The notes below the pieces were generated by a model. It ran no database searches, had not been told where the DNA came from, and saw nothing but the letters and a program-made list of their open reading frames with translations. A stretch of 20,582 nt of DNA, taken from a virus. Shown here one piece after another: positions 1 to 8,275 of the stretch; the stretch's first letter is position 1; every line of letters starts with the position of its first letter. The DNA lies in IMG/VR virus record IMGVR_UViG_3300030085_004215, positions 99,824-120,405 of that record, one strand, 5' to 3'. Made by a program: the position numbers and the translations under genes.

Positions 1-476
1 ATACTCTGAATATCTACCTTAGTCAATACTTGTTCCAAACTCCAAAATGCTCTAACTATAGTTTTGATACCATCCACGGTTTGCCAAGTTTTCCAACCGC
101 TTGGTGTTCTGGTCCAATCTACTTTCCATCGGTTCTCTATGTGAAACCCATTAGAAGCATTATTACCTGAATTATCTCGTTTAAAATAACTATTAGTTAA
201 TTCGTATTTTGACCTTCTTTCATTTCTTGGAAACCAACTTTTGTACTCTAACACGTCCATCCATTGAACACTTTTTAGTTTATTTAAACTCTTTAATGTT
301 TCTTTCTCCGTAATTTTCGGTATTGGACATGGATAAGTGTGTAAACACTTAGAGAGTTCTTCAATAACATCGTCTTTTTCAAAAGTCTTGATAATATATT
401 GCCACTCATCTTCATCAATAAATAGGTAAGGTTCCATATTATAGAACTTTTTAAAATATTTTACAACTTCTTCCAT
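1..476 (-). CDS. Methyltransferase-like protein, N-terminal part (runs off window edge)
   Basis: An open frame starts at an ATG at 476 and stays open to base 1, giving about 158 codons without a stop. The visible part has no catalytic motif, but it clearly resembles the N-terminal region of the gene just upstream (461-1681). Both carry EPYL-x-IDE-x-EW near the start, then a TF-x-KDDV-x-E-x-L segment, a conserved YP-x-P, an NAS motif and a downstream NRW-x-VD. The two genes therefore look like a tandem duplication, and a SAM-dependent methyltransferase domain is expected beyond the window. The start overlaps the upstream gene's end by 16 bases in a different frame, and no clear ribosome binding site is visible, which suggests translational coupling. 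Similarity by eye is certain; the methyltransferase function is inferred only from the paralogue. Confidence 0.75.
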   Translation of the reverse strand, partial: MEEVVKYFKKFYNMEPYLFIDEDEWQYIIKTFEKDDVIEELSKCLHTYPCPIPKITEKETLKSLNKLKSVQWMDVLEYKSWFPRNERRSKYELTNSYFKRDNSGNNASNGFHIENRWKVDWTRTPSGWKTWQTVDGIKTIVRAFWSLEQVLTKVDIQS

Positions 477-1681
477 ATCCAAATAGGTTCACAAAAGGTT
501 TTATCTTTTGTTTCTTTTGCTTTTTGTAATGCCTCTTCAGTATAATCTTCTGATTTAGCAGTTCCTGCTCCACCACTATTAGGTCGTTTTGCCATCTCCA
601 TTCCCAAACAACCTTGATATTCTGAATCACTAAATGTTGATATAAAATCATTCATGGGATTACAAATCTCTAACCAACTTTTGGTTGATTTTGTACTTGC
701 ATATACATCAGATATATTTACACACAAATATCCACCAGATTTTATTGAAGGCCAAAGTTTTTCAATAGTCTTCTGTAGAAACTTTTTATTCCAATCATCT
801 ATATCCTTATATCTAACCCAACTCTGAGTATCATCGTAACTATATCTCTCAACACTAAAGTAAGGTGGTGATGTAAAAACTGTATCAAACTCCATAGGGT
901 ATTTAGAATAATTGAAATCCTCTGCAGGAAATTCTTCGAAATCACATTTCTTTTGAACCTCGAATACTGTCATGTGTTTATGATAGAACTCTGCTTGTTC
1001 TTCGTAGATTGGATGATTTTCTTTTCTTGGGTCTATTCCAAGATAATACTCACTTGTTTCACTTGCATAGAACCCAGCAAGTCTATCACCCCATCCTGCA
1101 GAAAAATCCAATATGTTTTTACTACCCAACTTATCATATAGTACTTTTGCAACATTAGGTTTGAACTGAGAACAGATATACTTTCTCAAACTAATCATGG
1201 TTCGTAATACACCTTTATCGATTTTTTCCATTTTCAAACTATAGGCAGAACCCATAAGAGAGGTCATGAATTTTTTGTTCTCCCAAGTTCTTTTAGGACC
1301 TGGTGAAACCGAACCATCAACACTCCATCTATTTGATTGTTGAAAAAAGTTACTCGCACTATTTCCAATGTTCAATCGTCTAAAGTATTGTTGTTTACCT
1401 TGAAAATCTAAATTATATCTGTACTCAGTACCTTCCCTAGCAAACCACTCACCTTCAACAAGTATTTCGTTATGTCTTACACCCTTTAATTTTTTTAATG
1501 CATTAAAAGAATCATTTACATCGATATCAGCATAGGGTATAGGGTATGTCATAGCAACTTCTGCAAGGGATTCTTTTACATCATCCTTATCAAAAGTTCT
1601 TTTTATATAATCCCACTCCTGCTCATCAATATGTAAGTAAGGTTCTTGATTTAAGAATTTATCGAAATACTCTAAGTACAT
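461..1681 (-). CDS. SAM-dependent DNA methyltransferase (SPPY type)
   Basis: A 406-residue protein with an N-terminal region (about 1-170) of unknown function and a C-terminal Rossmann-like methyltransferase domain. Visible motifs are DFSAGWGDRL at 192-201 (SAM-binding motif I), an acidic GID at 215-217 (motif II), and TSPPYF at 270-275. The last is the catalytic S/D-PPY motif of amino-methyltransferases, and the SPP form is common in N4-cytosine enzymes. The likely product is N4-methylcytosine or N6-methyladenine in DNA, for host mimicry or protection from restriction. The specificity is unknown and no cognate nuclease is in the window. The ATG shares one base with the stop of the clamp gene (TAATG), so it is probably translated by coupling. 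The N-terminal region is repeated in the next gene downstream. Confidence 0.8.
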   Translation of the reverse strand: MYLEYFDKFLNQEPYLHIDEQEWDYIKRTFDKDDVKESLAEVAMTYPIPYADIDVNDSFNALKKLKGVRHNEILVEGEWFAREGTEYRYNLDFQGKQQYFRRLNIGNSASNFFQQSNRWSVDGSVSPGPKRTWENKKFMTSLMGSAYSLKMEKIDKGVLRTMISLRKYICSQFKPNVAKVLYDKLGSKNILDFSAGWGDRLAGFYASETSEYYLGIDPRKENHPIYEEQAEFYHKHMTVFEVQKKCDFEEFPAEDFNYSKYPMEFDTVFTSPPYFSVERYSYDDTQSWVRYKDIDDWNKKFLQKTIEKLWPSIKSGGYLCVNISDVYASTKSTKSWLEICNPMNDFISTFSDSEYQGCLGMEMAKRPNSGGAGTAKSEDYTEEALQKAKETKDKTFCEPIWIWKKL

Positions 1682-2409
1682 TAATTAACTTGTTGTGTTG
1701 CAACCAAGTAATATTGTGAGTTGTAATCATCTATGTTAAAACTGATAGTAGCAATACCTTGTGCACTAACTTTCAAAACTGCTTTTTGACACTCTTTATT
1801 TGCATTCAATATGTTTGAAAACATAGTTGCATTAAATGATACCAATTCAAAGTTTCCATTTTTAGTTGCATTAACTGGTATTGTAACTCTGTTAGTTGCT
1901 TGATTACTAAAACCAATGATAATTTCTACACCATCATCGTTTGCAACAATTGTAAATGTATCAGTATCAGGTAGTGCGGATTTACCACCAATAAAAGTAT
2001 TGATAAAATAACTATCTATATCAATTTCTAAATCCCACTCACTTGGTAGATTTTTTAAATCAGGTGGTGTTGGTATTACAGATAAATCACTCAACATATA
2101 TTTTGTTCGTGTTCCAAGTTTGTCTTTCATATCAACACTTACAAACTTTTCTCCCATCTGCGAGTAATCTATTTCTATTTCATCACCTAAGATACCCAAT
2201 AAAGAAACTAACTGTTGTGTATTATACACACCAATTTCAGATGCTTCTATATCAGTAACCTTATCTAACTTTACAGTTCCAACCAAAGATTTATCACCAC
2301 TAATAAATCTTGTCGAAATAGAATTACCATCAGATACCCATTTCACCGATTTTATCTCACCACCGAGATTGTATTTGTTAATAAACCTCAACAATGCTGT
2401 TTTATTCAT
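1681..2409 (-). CDS. 45: DNA polymerase sliding clamp (T4 gp45-like)
   Basis: A 242-residue protein resembling the T4 gp45 clamp (228 residues), which forms a trimeric ring around DNA and tethers the polymerase. It starts with NKTALLRFINKYNL and shows the two-lobed, beta-rich, motif-poor pattern of processivity clamps: a first lobe with a central YMLSDLSVIPTPP segment and a second lobe ending in a YLVATQQVN strand. It lies directly downstream of the DNA polymerase, as expected for a replication operon. Two in-frame ATGs exist, at 2415 and 2409. I chose 2409 because the AGGAG ribosome binding site is 9 bases from it but only 3 bases from the other. The clamp loader (gp44/gp62) is not in the window. 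The assignment rests on recalled family resemblance plus context. Confidence 0.85.
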   Translation of the reverse strand: MNKTALLRFINKYNLGGEIKSVKWVSDGNSISTRFISGDKSLVGTVKLDKVTDIEASEIGVYNTQQLVSLLGILGDEIEIDYSQMGEKFVSVDMKDKLGTRTKYMLSDLSVIPTPPDLKNLPSEWDLEIDIDSYFINTFIGGKSALPDTDTFTIVANDDGVEIIIGFSNQATNRVTIPVNATKNGNFELVSFNATMFSNILNANKECQKAVLKVSAQGIATISFNIDDYNSQYYLVATQQVN

Positions 2410-2469
2410 AACCATTTTCTCCTATTATTAATTGTATCTATATATACATATATATGAATTATCTCAAAA

Positions 2470-4974
2470 TCAAAAAAATCTTTCAATACTTTGCTCTTTA
2501 TCTACTACATCTTCCCACTTCATTGCTTCATAAAACATACCAATCTTTTTACTCATGGCCTGTTCAAACATTCTATTGTGGTCTATGTGTGTCTTAATAA
2601 AATCTAATATTTGTGGTGGGTCTTCCCAACCTTTATAACCTATTGCATCAAAACCATATGTATTTTCTTTTAAATACACCCATTTAATCTTACTACCATT
2701 ACCAATCTTCTCATACTTTCTACCCTCGAACCAATGTTCTAATAGTGAATTGTAATTTATTGCTGCCTTAACATGGACAGGTGCACCCTTTTTATATTTA
2801 CTGAATGGTGAATCCTCATCTTTAATTTCATATTTTCCAATACCTTTTACACCGATTGGATTTGCCATAACATCATAATGTAACATATGCATATTTCTTT
2901 TGAACTTACTAATTCGTTCATCGATTTGTTCTTTAGGAACATTTGCAAGAATATCTTCTAATACATTACTTAATAGTTCTTTCATGGCAACTGCAAAATT
3001 ACTTCTGACTGTATCCAAACCTTTTACTTGTATTTTATTTACTTTTCTACCAGCATCATTTATGATTCGTAATCCATATCTTTTCTTTGTGATGAACAAT
3101 CCTGTCTTTGCAATTACCTCTTGTTTAATATCAAACTCGTGTTTATCGATGTTAAGAAACTTCTTAGCAAAATAATTATAACTATGATTTAAGTAATCTT
3201 GTACCTCACCACATATTTCCATAATCCGTTGAGTCATCATGGTTTCACTTAATTTTTTATTTGGAAATCTCTTTTTAACCAATGGTACTGCAGATGCAAA
3301 AATAGAATCGGTATCTATGTATATAACATAATCATCTTTATCTCCAAGTTCTTTGTTATAAAAATGGTTCGTTATTTTCTTACTGAACTTAATTAAGGCT
3401 TGACCAGTAGATGTTGTTGCCTCTGCATTATCAATATCGTAAAATCTAAATACAGGTAATCCCAATACACCATACAATGAATTCAATAGAATCTTCTGTA
3501 AGTATTGTCTCCTATCAAAATAAGATTCTTTTTCTTTATCACCTTGTTCATGAAACTTTTTCACAAGTTTTCTCATCTCAACTCTTTCATTAAACCACTT
3601 AGTTAAAAGTGCAGGAATCAATCCTTGTTTATCTGTACGATACATAATACCATTAGAGGAAATACTCAAACCAGTTTCTTGTAAATAGCTTTCTAATCCT
3701 TTATTATCTATGGTATCTATTTCTTTACCATCACGATTACATAATGTATAAGTTTTAACTAAATCCTTTTTCAAAAACTCATCTGCGTTCCAACCCTTTA
3801 CTTTACCCACTTTTGTTTCAGGTGATATATTAAGAGAACGAATTACACTCGGATACATACTTGTAATATCTAAATCAAATACCCAATCATGTCTACCTTG
3901 TTGTGGAGATTGTACATATGCTCCAGCAAACTTATCGTCATCATCTCTCTTGTAGATATTTTTAGGTTTATTGGGTGCAACCACACTTATTTTTTTCAAG
4001 TAAACTAAAATAGCACCCTCAAGATATCGTGAACTCATCATCACATCTTCATAAGGAACATGACCAAGATGTGCTATACCACGAGCAATATTTATATAAT
4101 CTAATTTTTTATCCAACTCAATTAGAATTTGTACATCTCGGATATTATAATCTATAAATGTCTGTAAATCTTTTTCATATAAATCATTGAGTGTTCCTTG
4201 ATATTCAACCTTTTTCATACCAACTTCCACTTCACCTATATAATCTAAACGATAACTTGATTGTTGTATTGGTGAAAACTTACGATATAAAGTTAAATAA
4301 TCTAAAATACTAACACCTGCAATACTATGTTTCTTTTTATATTCCGAATACATAACATTTCTAATTGGTGATAACATATCTGCAACACTTTTACCCAATA
4401 CATTTACTGTTCTATTGTAAAGATATGGTATATCAAAAAATTCTAAATTCCAACCACTCAATATATCTGGTGATATTTCTGAATATTTTCTATAAAATGC
4501 AGTTAATAAATCATTTTCACTTGTAAATAACTCTACAATTGTATCACCTTTTTCGTAATTTTTTAGTTCTTGTTTGAGGTCAAGTGTGTAACAAAAATAT
4601 TTTTGTAACATCTCATCATAAAACGCAATAGAAGTTATCTTCTCATTTGCTTTCATTACATCTGGAAATCCATCTACAACTTCTACCTCGATATCAAAGA
4701 AAAAAGTTCTGATACCTTCACTTGGTTCATCTGAATCTGTGTATTGGTCTACTAAAAATCTTGTAGTGATAGGAACATCACTCTCAAATAGGTTGGGGTC
4801 ATCATCATCCCATTGATATACTTTCTTTACTTTATCACCATCTAAGGTATGATGAAATCCTGCAGGGCTTTTTAAATATGCATATTTTTTATATGGTACA
4901 ATAAGGTGACCTCTTCTATCATCCCACACATGAACTTTATTCCGTCTCTTTTCGTAATAAATATTTTTATACAC
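2470..4974 (-). CDS. 43: Family B DNA polymerase with proofreading exonuclease (T4 gp43-like)
   Basis: An 834-residue replicative polymerase (T4 gp43 is about 898). The 3'-5' exonuclease is intact: Exo I FFFDIEVEV with D94 and E96, Exo II WNLEFFD at 175-181, and Exo III YNIRD at 276-280. The polymerase motifs are complete: motif A DLDITSMYPS at 367-376, motif B KILLNSLYG at 494-502, motif C YIDTDS at 552-557, and a KKRYG motif further on. No intein or frameshift is visible. The start codon is GTG at 4974, overlapping the upstream stop by 8 bases (GTGTATAA); no in-frame ATG lies near it. It sits in the unit small acidic protein - polymerase - clamp - methyltransferases, driven by the promoter at 5344-5373. 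Confidence 0.97.
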   Translation of the reverse strand: MYKNIYYEKRRNKVHVWDDRRGHLIVPYKKYAYLKSPAGFHHTLDGDKVKKVYQWDDDDPNLFESDVPITTRFLVDQYTDSDEPSEGIRTFFFDIEVEVVDGFPDVMKANEKITSIAFYDEMLQKYFCYTLDLKQELKNYEKGDTIVELFTSENDLLTAFYRKYSEISPDILSGWNLEFFDIPYLYNRTVNVLGKSVADMLSPIRNVMYSEYKKKHSIAGVSILDYLTLYRKFSPIQQSSYRLDYIGEVEVGMKKVEYQGTLNDLYEKDLQTFIDYNIRDVQILIELDKKLDYINIARGIAHLGHVPYEDVMMSSRYLEGAILVYLKKISVVAPNKPKNIYKRDDDDKFAGAYVQSPQQGRHDWVFDLDITSMYPSVIRSLNISPETKVGKVKGWNADEFLKKDLVKTYTLCNRDGKEIDTIDNKGLESYLQETGLSISSNGIMYRTDKQGLIPALLTKWFNERVEMRKLVKKFHEQGDKEKESYFDRRQYLQKILLNSLYGVLGLPVFRFYDIDNAEATTSTGQALIKFSKKITNHFYNKELGDKDDYVIYIDTDSIFASAVPLVKKRFPNKKLSETMMTQRIMEICGEVQDYLNHSYNYFAKKFLNIDKHEFDIKQEVIAKTGLFITKKRYGLRIINDAGRKVNKIQVKGLDTVRSNFAVAMKELLSNVLEDILANVPKEQIDERISKFKRNMHMLHYDVMANPIGVKGIGKYEIKDEDSPFSKYKKGAPVHVKAAINYNSLLEHWFEGRKYEKIGNGSKIKWVYLKENTYGFDAIGYKGWEDPPQILDFIKTHIDHNRMFEQAMSKKIGMFYEAMKWEDVVDKEQSIERFF

Positions 4975-5317
4975 TAACCATTCCGTCTATTGTACTTTCT
5001 AATTCACCCCACATGAGAATACTACAATAAAGTATCTCATCATCTTGACTCCAGTCTCTACCACTAAATGACATTGTATCTTCTTCAAAATCATCTTCCC
5101 AATATACTTCGCCTGTATCATGGTTATAGATTTGACAAATGTGAAGTTCTTCATCAACCATTTCCCAAACTACTGCAAAATCATCACACTCACTTGTAGT
5201 GTAATCTTTACAGAACTCTAACATTAAGTTATCGAATGTAACTTCTCTTGTTTCTGGGCCTAATTCTTCTACACCCATATTGTGATTTTTATTATATATT
5301 GTTTCGTTCAAATTCAT
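4967..5317 (-). CDS. Small acidic protein of unknown function
   Basis: A 116-residue acidic protein, rich in Glu and Asp, with several Trp and Cys residues and no signal peptide or membrane segment. I do not recognise its family. The reading frame could begin at an ATG at 5338, but I chose the ATG at 5317 because AAAGGA lies 6 bases before it. It is the first gene after the promoter at 5344-5373 and overlaps the DNA polymerase start by 8 bases, so the two are likely co-translated. Its position suggests a replication-associated or regulatory role, but nothing in the sequence shows one. Confidence 0.75.
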   Translation of the reverse strand: MNLNETIYNKNHNMGVEELGPETREVTFDNLMLEFCKDYTTSECDDFAVVWEMVDEELHICQIYNHDTGEVYWEDDFEEDTMSFSGRDWSQDDEILYCSILMWGELESTIDGMVSV

Positions 5318-5343
5318 GATATTTCCTTTATTTTTCATACCTT

Positions 5344-5373
5344 AATATAAGAAATAAAGCATATATGAGTCAA
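5344..5373 (-). promoter_or_regulatory. Sigma70-type promoter for the polymerase-clamp-methyltransferase unit
   Basis: Read on the minus strand, TTGACT (5368-5373) is followed after 18 bases by TATATT (5344-5349); each box matches five of six consensus bases. It lies between the terminator of the TonB-dependent receptor gene and the start of the small acidic protein gene, where a new transcript is needed. This is the best host-type promoter in the window. Function is inferred. Confidence 0.7.
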
Positions 5374-5403
5374 GTGTTTTTTTGATTTTTTTATAACTTT
5401 TTT

Positions 5404-5431
5404 AAAAAAAGAGGGGGAAAATATCCCCCTC
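5404..5431 (-). terminator. Rho-independent terminator after the TonB-dependent receptor
   Basis: On the minus strand GAGGGGG (5425-5431 complement) pairs with CCCCCTC (5411-5417 complement) across a 7-base AT loop and is followed by seven T residues (5404-5410). It starts 13 bases after the receptor stop codon. This is a perfect intrinsic terminator that separates the receptor transcript from the polymerase unit. Confidence 0.93.
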
Positions 5432-5443
5432 AATTTTATTATT

Positions 5444-8197
5444 TTAGAAATTAACTGACAACCCTAAGTTAAAGCTTCTTGGTGTACCCAAAAAGACTTC
5501 AGCATTATGAGCCAAGTGAAGTTTATCACCATACCCATTATACTTTGAATTATCAACTGCATCTTGAATGTATACATTATCAAGTGCATTGAATAGATGT
5601 CCATGTAAGGTTACATCTAAACCAGCAATTTCTGGTAAGTTGTAAGAAAGGTGTAGGTCTAACTTACCATAAGATGGAGTTTTCCATACTTGTGTTCTAT
5701 CTGCATCACCATCAACCTCACGAGAATCAGGACTCCAATCTGAATAGTGGTTATCATACCATCTATAAAGACCTTGTACACTCAATCCTTCGATTGGTTT
5801 GATTGTTAATCCACCAACATAAGATTTCTGTGGCATATCACCAACTTTTAGATTATTAAGAGCATATTCATACTCAGTAGATGTTTGTCCAATGATTTGA
5901 TTATCATCATTATATTCCATCTCTGTGTAATCACCCTTAGCATCTCCATCAAAATACCAATCACCAATACTTACGGCAACATCCAAATCAACCATTTCGT
6001 GTAGAGCAACTTTAGACTCAATCTCGAAACCACTATGACTTTGATTTACACCAGTTAAGTAAATAATATCAGTATCACCACTATCACCTTGGCCTGTCGT
6101 TACAGATTTGGTAAGATTTCTATCTTTCCATTGAGTGTTATAGTAACTACCTTTGATAGCAACTTTATCACTTCTGTACTCACCACCGATTTCATTAGAT
6201 ATGAACTTTTCATTATCTGGATTTGAAGATACATTTCCATCATAATCAATTACATTATCTAAGATTGGTGGTTTCTGAACATACCCAATATTAGCAAATG
6301 CTGAAAGTCTGTCATCAAGATTATATCTACCACCACCTTTAACTTGGAAAGTAGTAATAGATGGTGCCTCTACAAAGTTATCAATCTTGTTTCCATCCTC
6401 ATCTACATCAAGAGCGAAATGGTCTTCGTAGGTATATCCAATCGTGGAAACACCACCCATACCATAAAGATTAATCTTCTCTGTATCGTATTTACCTTGT
6501 AGGAAAGCACCGAACCAATCTACTGTGGTTTCGTTATGATAAGCAATGATATCACCTAACCTAACGACTTTACCATCAGATGCGTTATCATCGGCATAGT
6601 CTACATAATAGTCTCCACCAAGTAAATCACGAACCTCACGAGCATGTTCAATACCAGCAGTTCTCCAATCAATACCAATCTGAACCTCAAGTTCATCTGA
6701 TACATCATAGTTCAATTTAGAAATCAAACCATATGTGTTTTGTCTGTTGATTGAGTTTCTTAGGATACCTGTTGAACGATTTTCAACATCAGAGAAAGCA
6801 GAATCTACATTAGATGAGTTCTGTGCAATCTCTCCATCCCAATCCCACATCCACGGTGAACTTGCATACCAAGGCTCTCCTTCAACTGCAGGTTTTCTAC
6901 TGACACTTCCATAAGTACCAGTACCACCACCTGAACCACCACTCCAATATAATACTGAAGATAATCTCATATCATCATTTATATCATAGAAATGGTTTAG
7001 ATTTACAAGTGGTTTATGAAAGAAGTTTTCTCTTTCATTTAGGAAATCAGAACTGAACCTATCTGTAGTTCTAGCACCATACATATACCAATATTGTTGG
7101 CCTTTGTATGATGGGTCTACAGGTGCCCAATTTTGATTGTAGAACCTACCAGCTTCAGTTTCGAACTTCTCACCTTCAGCGAAAGCAGTTTCATCGTATC
7201 CATCAATATCACCAGCTAACTCTTGTGAGTAAGTAGCGATATTCTGTTTGTATAGGTTCTGTCCGTGCCGTTGTGGGGCACCGATTGCATATAACTCAAA
7301 TCTTTGGTCATCAGATACAGCATAAGATGTACCCAAATAATAAGCCCAAGCATCTGTCCATGTACCGTCAATAAAACCATCACCAGTTTTACGAACTATA
7401 GTTCCACTTATTGCTAACTTATCATTGATTAGTCCAGAGTTATACGACAAGGTAGATTTAAGGAATCCACCTTCACCGACTTCTTGTTTAAACTTCCCAC
7501 CTTTATCGTGAGCAGCAGGGTCGGTAATAATGTTCATAGTTCCACCAATGGATGGTGTTGCTAGATTTACGGCTGATAGACCTCTTTGCATCTGAATGGA
7601 AGAAGTAGCATCTCCTACTCCATCCCAATTAGACCAATAAACCCATCCGTTCTCCATGTCATTTTGGGGAACACCATTAATCATAACGGCAACATTCCGT
7701 TGATTGAATCCACGAACATTGATACGGGCATCTCCCGCACCTCCACCTTGTTGTGTTGCATATACACTTGGTGTAGTATTAAGAATCATTGGAATATCTT
7801 GAGAACCTAATCTCACTTCCATTTGTTCTTTACTAACTGTAGTATAAGCAACGGGTGTTGTTTCATCCGCCCTTGAAGCCAAAACTTCAAGTGCCGTGAG
7901 AGCAACAACATCAGTTTCTAAATCGAAACTAACACTCCCAACGATATCTCCAACCTTTACACTTTTGGTTAGAGACACATAACCGATGTATGAAGCAGTA
8001 ATTTCAAAAGTACCAGTACCAGTTTCGATAACAAATTTCCCTTCGGAATCTGTCACTCCACCGAGTTCAGTACCTTCGATAACAACATTAGCTCCAACAA
8101 GTGGTTCTTCTCCCTCTCCAACAAAACCAGTAACTGCTTGTGCAAACACAAATCCTACTGATAATACTGAAGAAAGAAATAGATTACGATAGTTCAT
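5444..8197 (-). CDS. TonB-dependent outer-membrane receptor with carboxypeptidase-regulatory-like domain
   Basis: A full-length 917-residue outer-membrane receptor. It has a signal peptide (about 1-20, ending VFAQ), a carboxypeptidase-D regulatory-like beta-sandwich (about 20-100, with GANVVIEGT and GVTDSEGKF), a TonB-box-like region (LTALEV), and a plug domain with INVRGFNQRN, MINGVPQ and GGTMNIIT. The rest is a long beta-barrel ending in a C-terminal Phe (LGLSVNF), the usual outer-membrane assembly signal. Such receptors import siderophores, cobalamin, glycans or other large nutrients using energy from TonB-ExbB-ExbD. The substrate cannot be read from the sequence. I chose the ATG at 8197 over 8233 because GAGGAG lies just before it and the signal peptide then starts cleanly. 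The gene is embedded between phage replication genes, follows a B12-dependent reductase, and is intact, which is highly unusual for a phage. Confidence 0.93.
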   Translation of the reverse strand: MNYRNLFLSSVLSVGFVFAQAVTGFVGEGEEPLVGANVVIEGTELGGVTDSEGKFVIETGTGTFEITASYIGYVSLTKSVKVGDIVGSVSFDLETDVVALTALEVLASRADETTPVAYTTVSKEQMEVRLGSQDIPMILNTTPSVYATQQGGGAGDARINVRGFNQRNVAVMINGVPQNDMENGWVYWSNWDGVGDATSSIQMQRGLSAVNLATPSIGGTMNIITDPAAHDKGGKFKQEVGEGGFLKSTLSYNSGLINDKLAISGTIVRKTGDGFIDGTWTDAWAYYLGTSYAVSDDQRFELYAIGAPQRHGQNLYKQNIATYSQELAGDIDGYDETAFAEGEKFETEAGRFYNQNWAPVDPSYKGQQYWYMYGARTTDRFSSDFLNERENFFHKPLVNLNHFYDINDDMRLSSVLYWSGGSGGGTGTYGSVSRKPAVEGEPWYASSPWMWDWDGEIAQNSSNVDSAFSDVENRSTGILRNSINRQNTYGLISKLNYDVSDELEVQIGIDWRTAGIEHAREVRDLLGGDYYVDYADDNASDGKVVRLGDIIAYHNETTVDWFGAFLQGKYDTEKINLYGMGGVSTIGYTYEDHFALDVDEDGNKIDNFVEAPSITTFQVKGGGRYNLDDRLSAFANIGYVQKPPILDNVIDYDGNVSSNPDNEKFISNEIGGEYRSDKVAIKGSYYNTQWKDRNLTKSVTTGQGDSGDTDIIYLTGVNQSHSGFEIESKVALHEMVDLDVAVSIGDWYFDGDAKGDYTEMEYNDDNQIIGQTSTEYEYALNNLKVGDMPQKSYVGGLTIKPIEGLSVQGLYRWYDNHYSDWSPDSREVDGDADRTQVWKTPSYGKLDLHLSYNLPEIAGLDVTLHGHLFNALDNVYIQDAVDNSKYNGYGDKLHLAHNAEVFLGTPRSFNLGLSVNF

Positions 8198-8226
8198 AGT
8201 AATCTCCTCGTTTTGTTTATTAAGTA

Positions 8227-8260
8227 GGCACATTTTTCTACAGGTGTGCCGTCTGCCTGT
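8227..8260 (-). promoter_or_regulatory. H-type RNA pseudoknot in the leader of the receptor gene
   Basis: On the minus strand ACAGG (8260-8256) pairs with CCTGT (8244-8240), and GGCACA (8250-8245) pairs with TGTGCC (8232-8227). The order of the four strands is that of an H-type pseudoknot: loop 1 of 5 bases, no bases between the stems, and an A-rich loop 3 (AGAAAAA). It lies between the reductase stop and the receptor's ribosome binding site, about 20 bases from the latter. It could control translation of the receptor. I recognise no known riboswitch consensus in it. Confidence 0.55.
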
Positions 8261-8275
8261 CCGCTTTTGTTAAGT

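Noticed and set aside
2043-3175. Plus-strand open frames within the clamp and polymerase genes (similar frames occur opposite other genes)
   Set aside because: They are antisense to well-supported genes, lack ribosome binding sites and have compositions expected from complementing AT-rich coding sequence.
8198-8233. Upstream ATG of the TonB-dependent receptor
   Set aside because: It lies inside the leader pseudoknot, has no ribosome binding site, and would put a polar extension before the signal peptide.
8198-8275. Cobalamin riboswitch between the reductase and receptor genes
   Set aside because: The gap is only 78 bases and shows no B12 box; a small pseudoknot is present instead.
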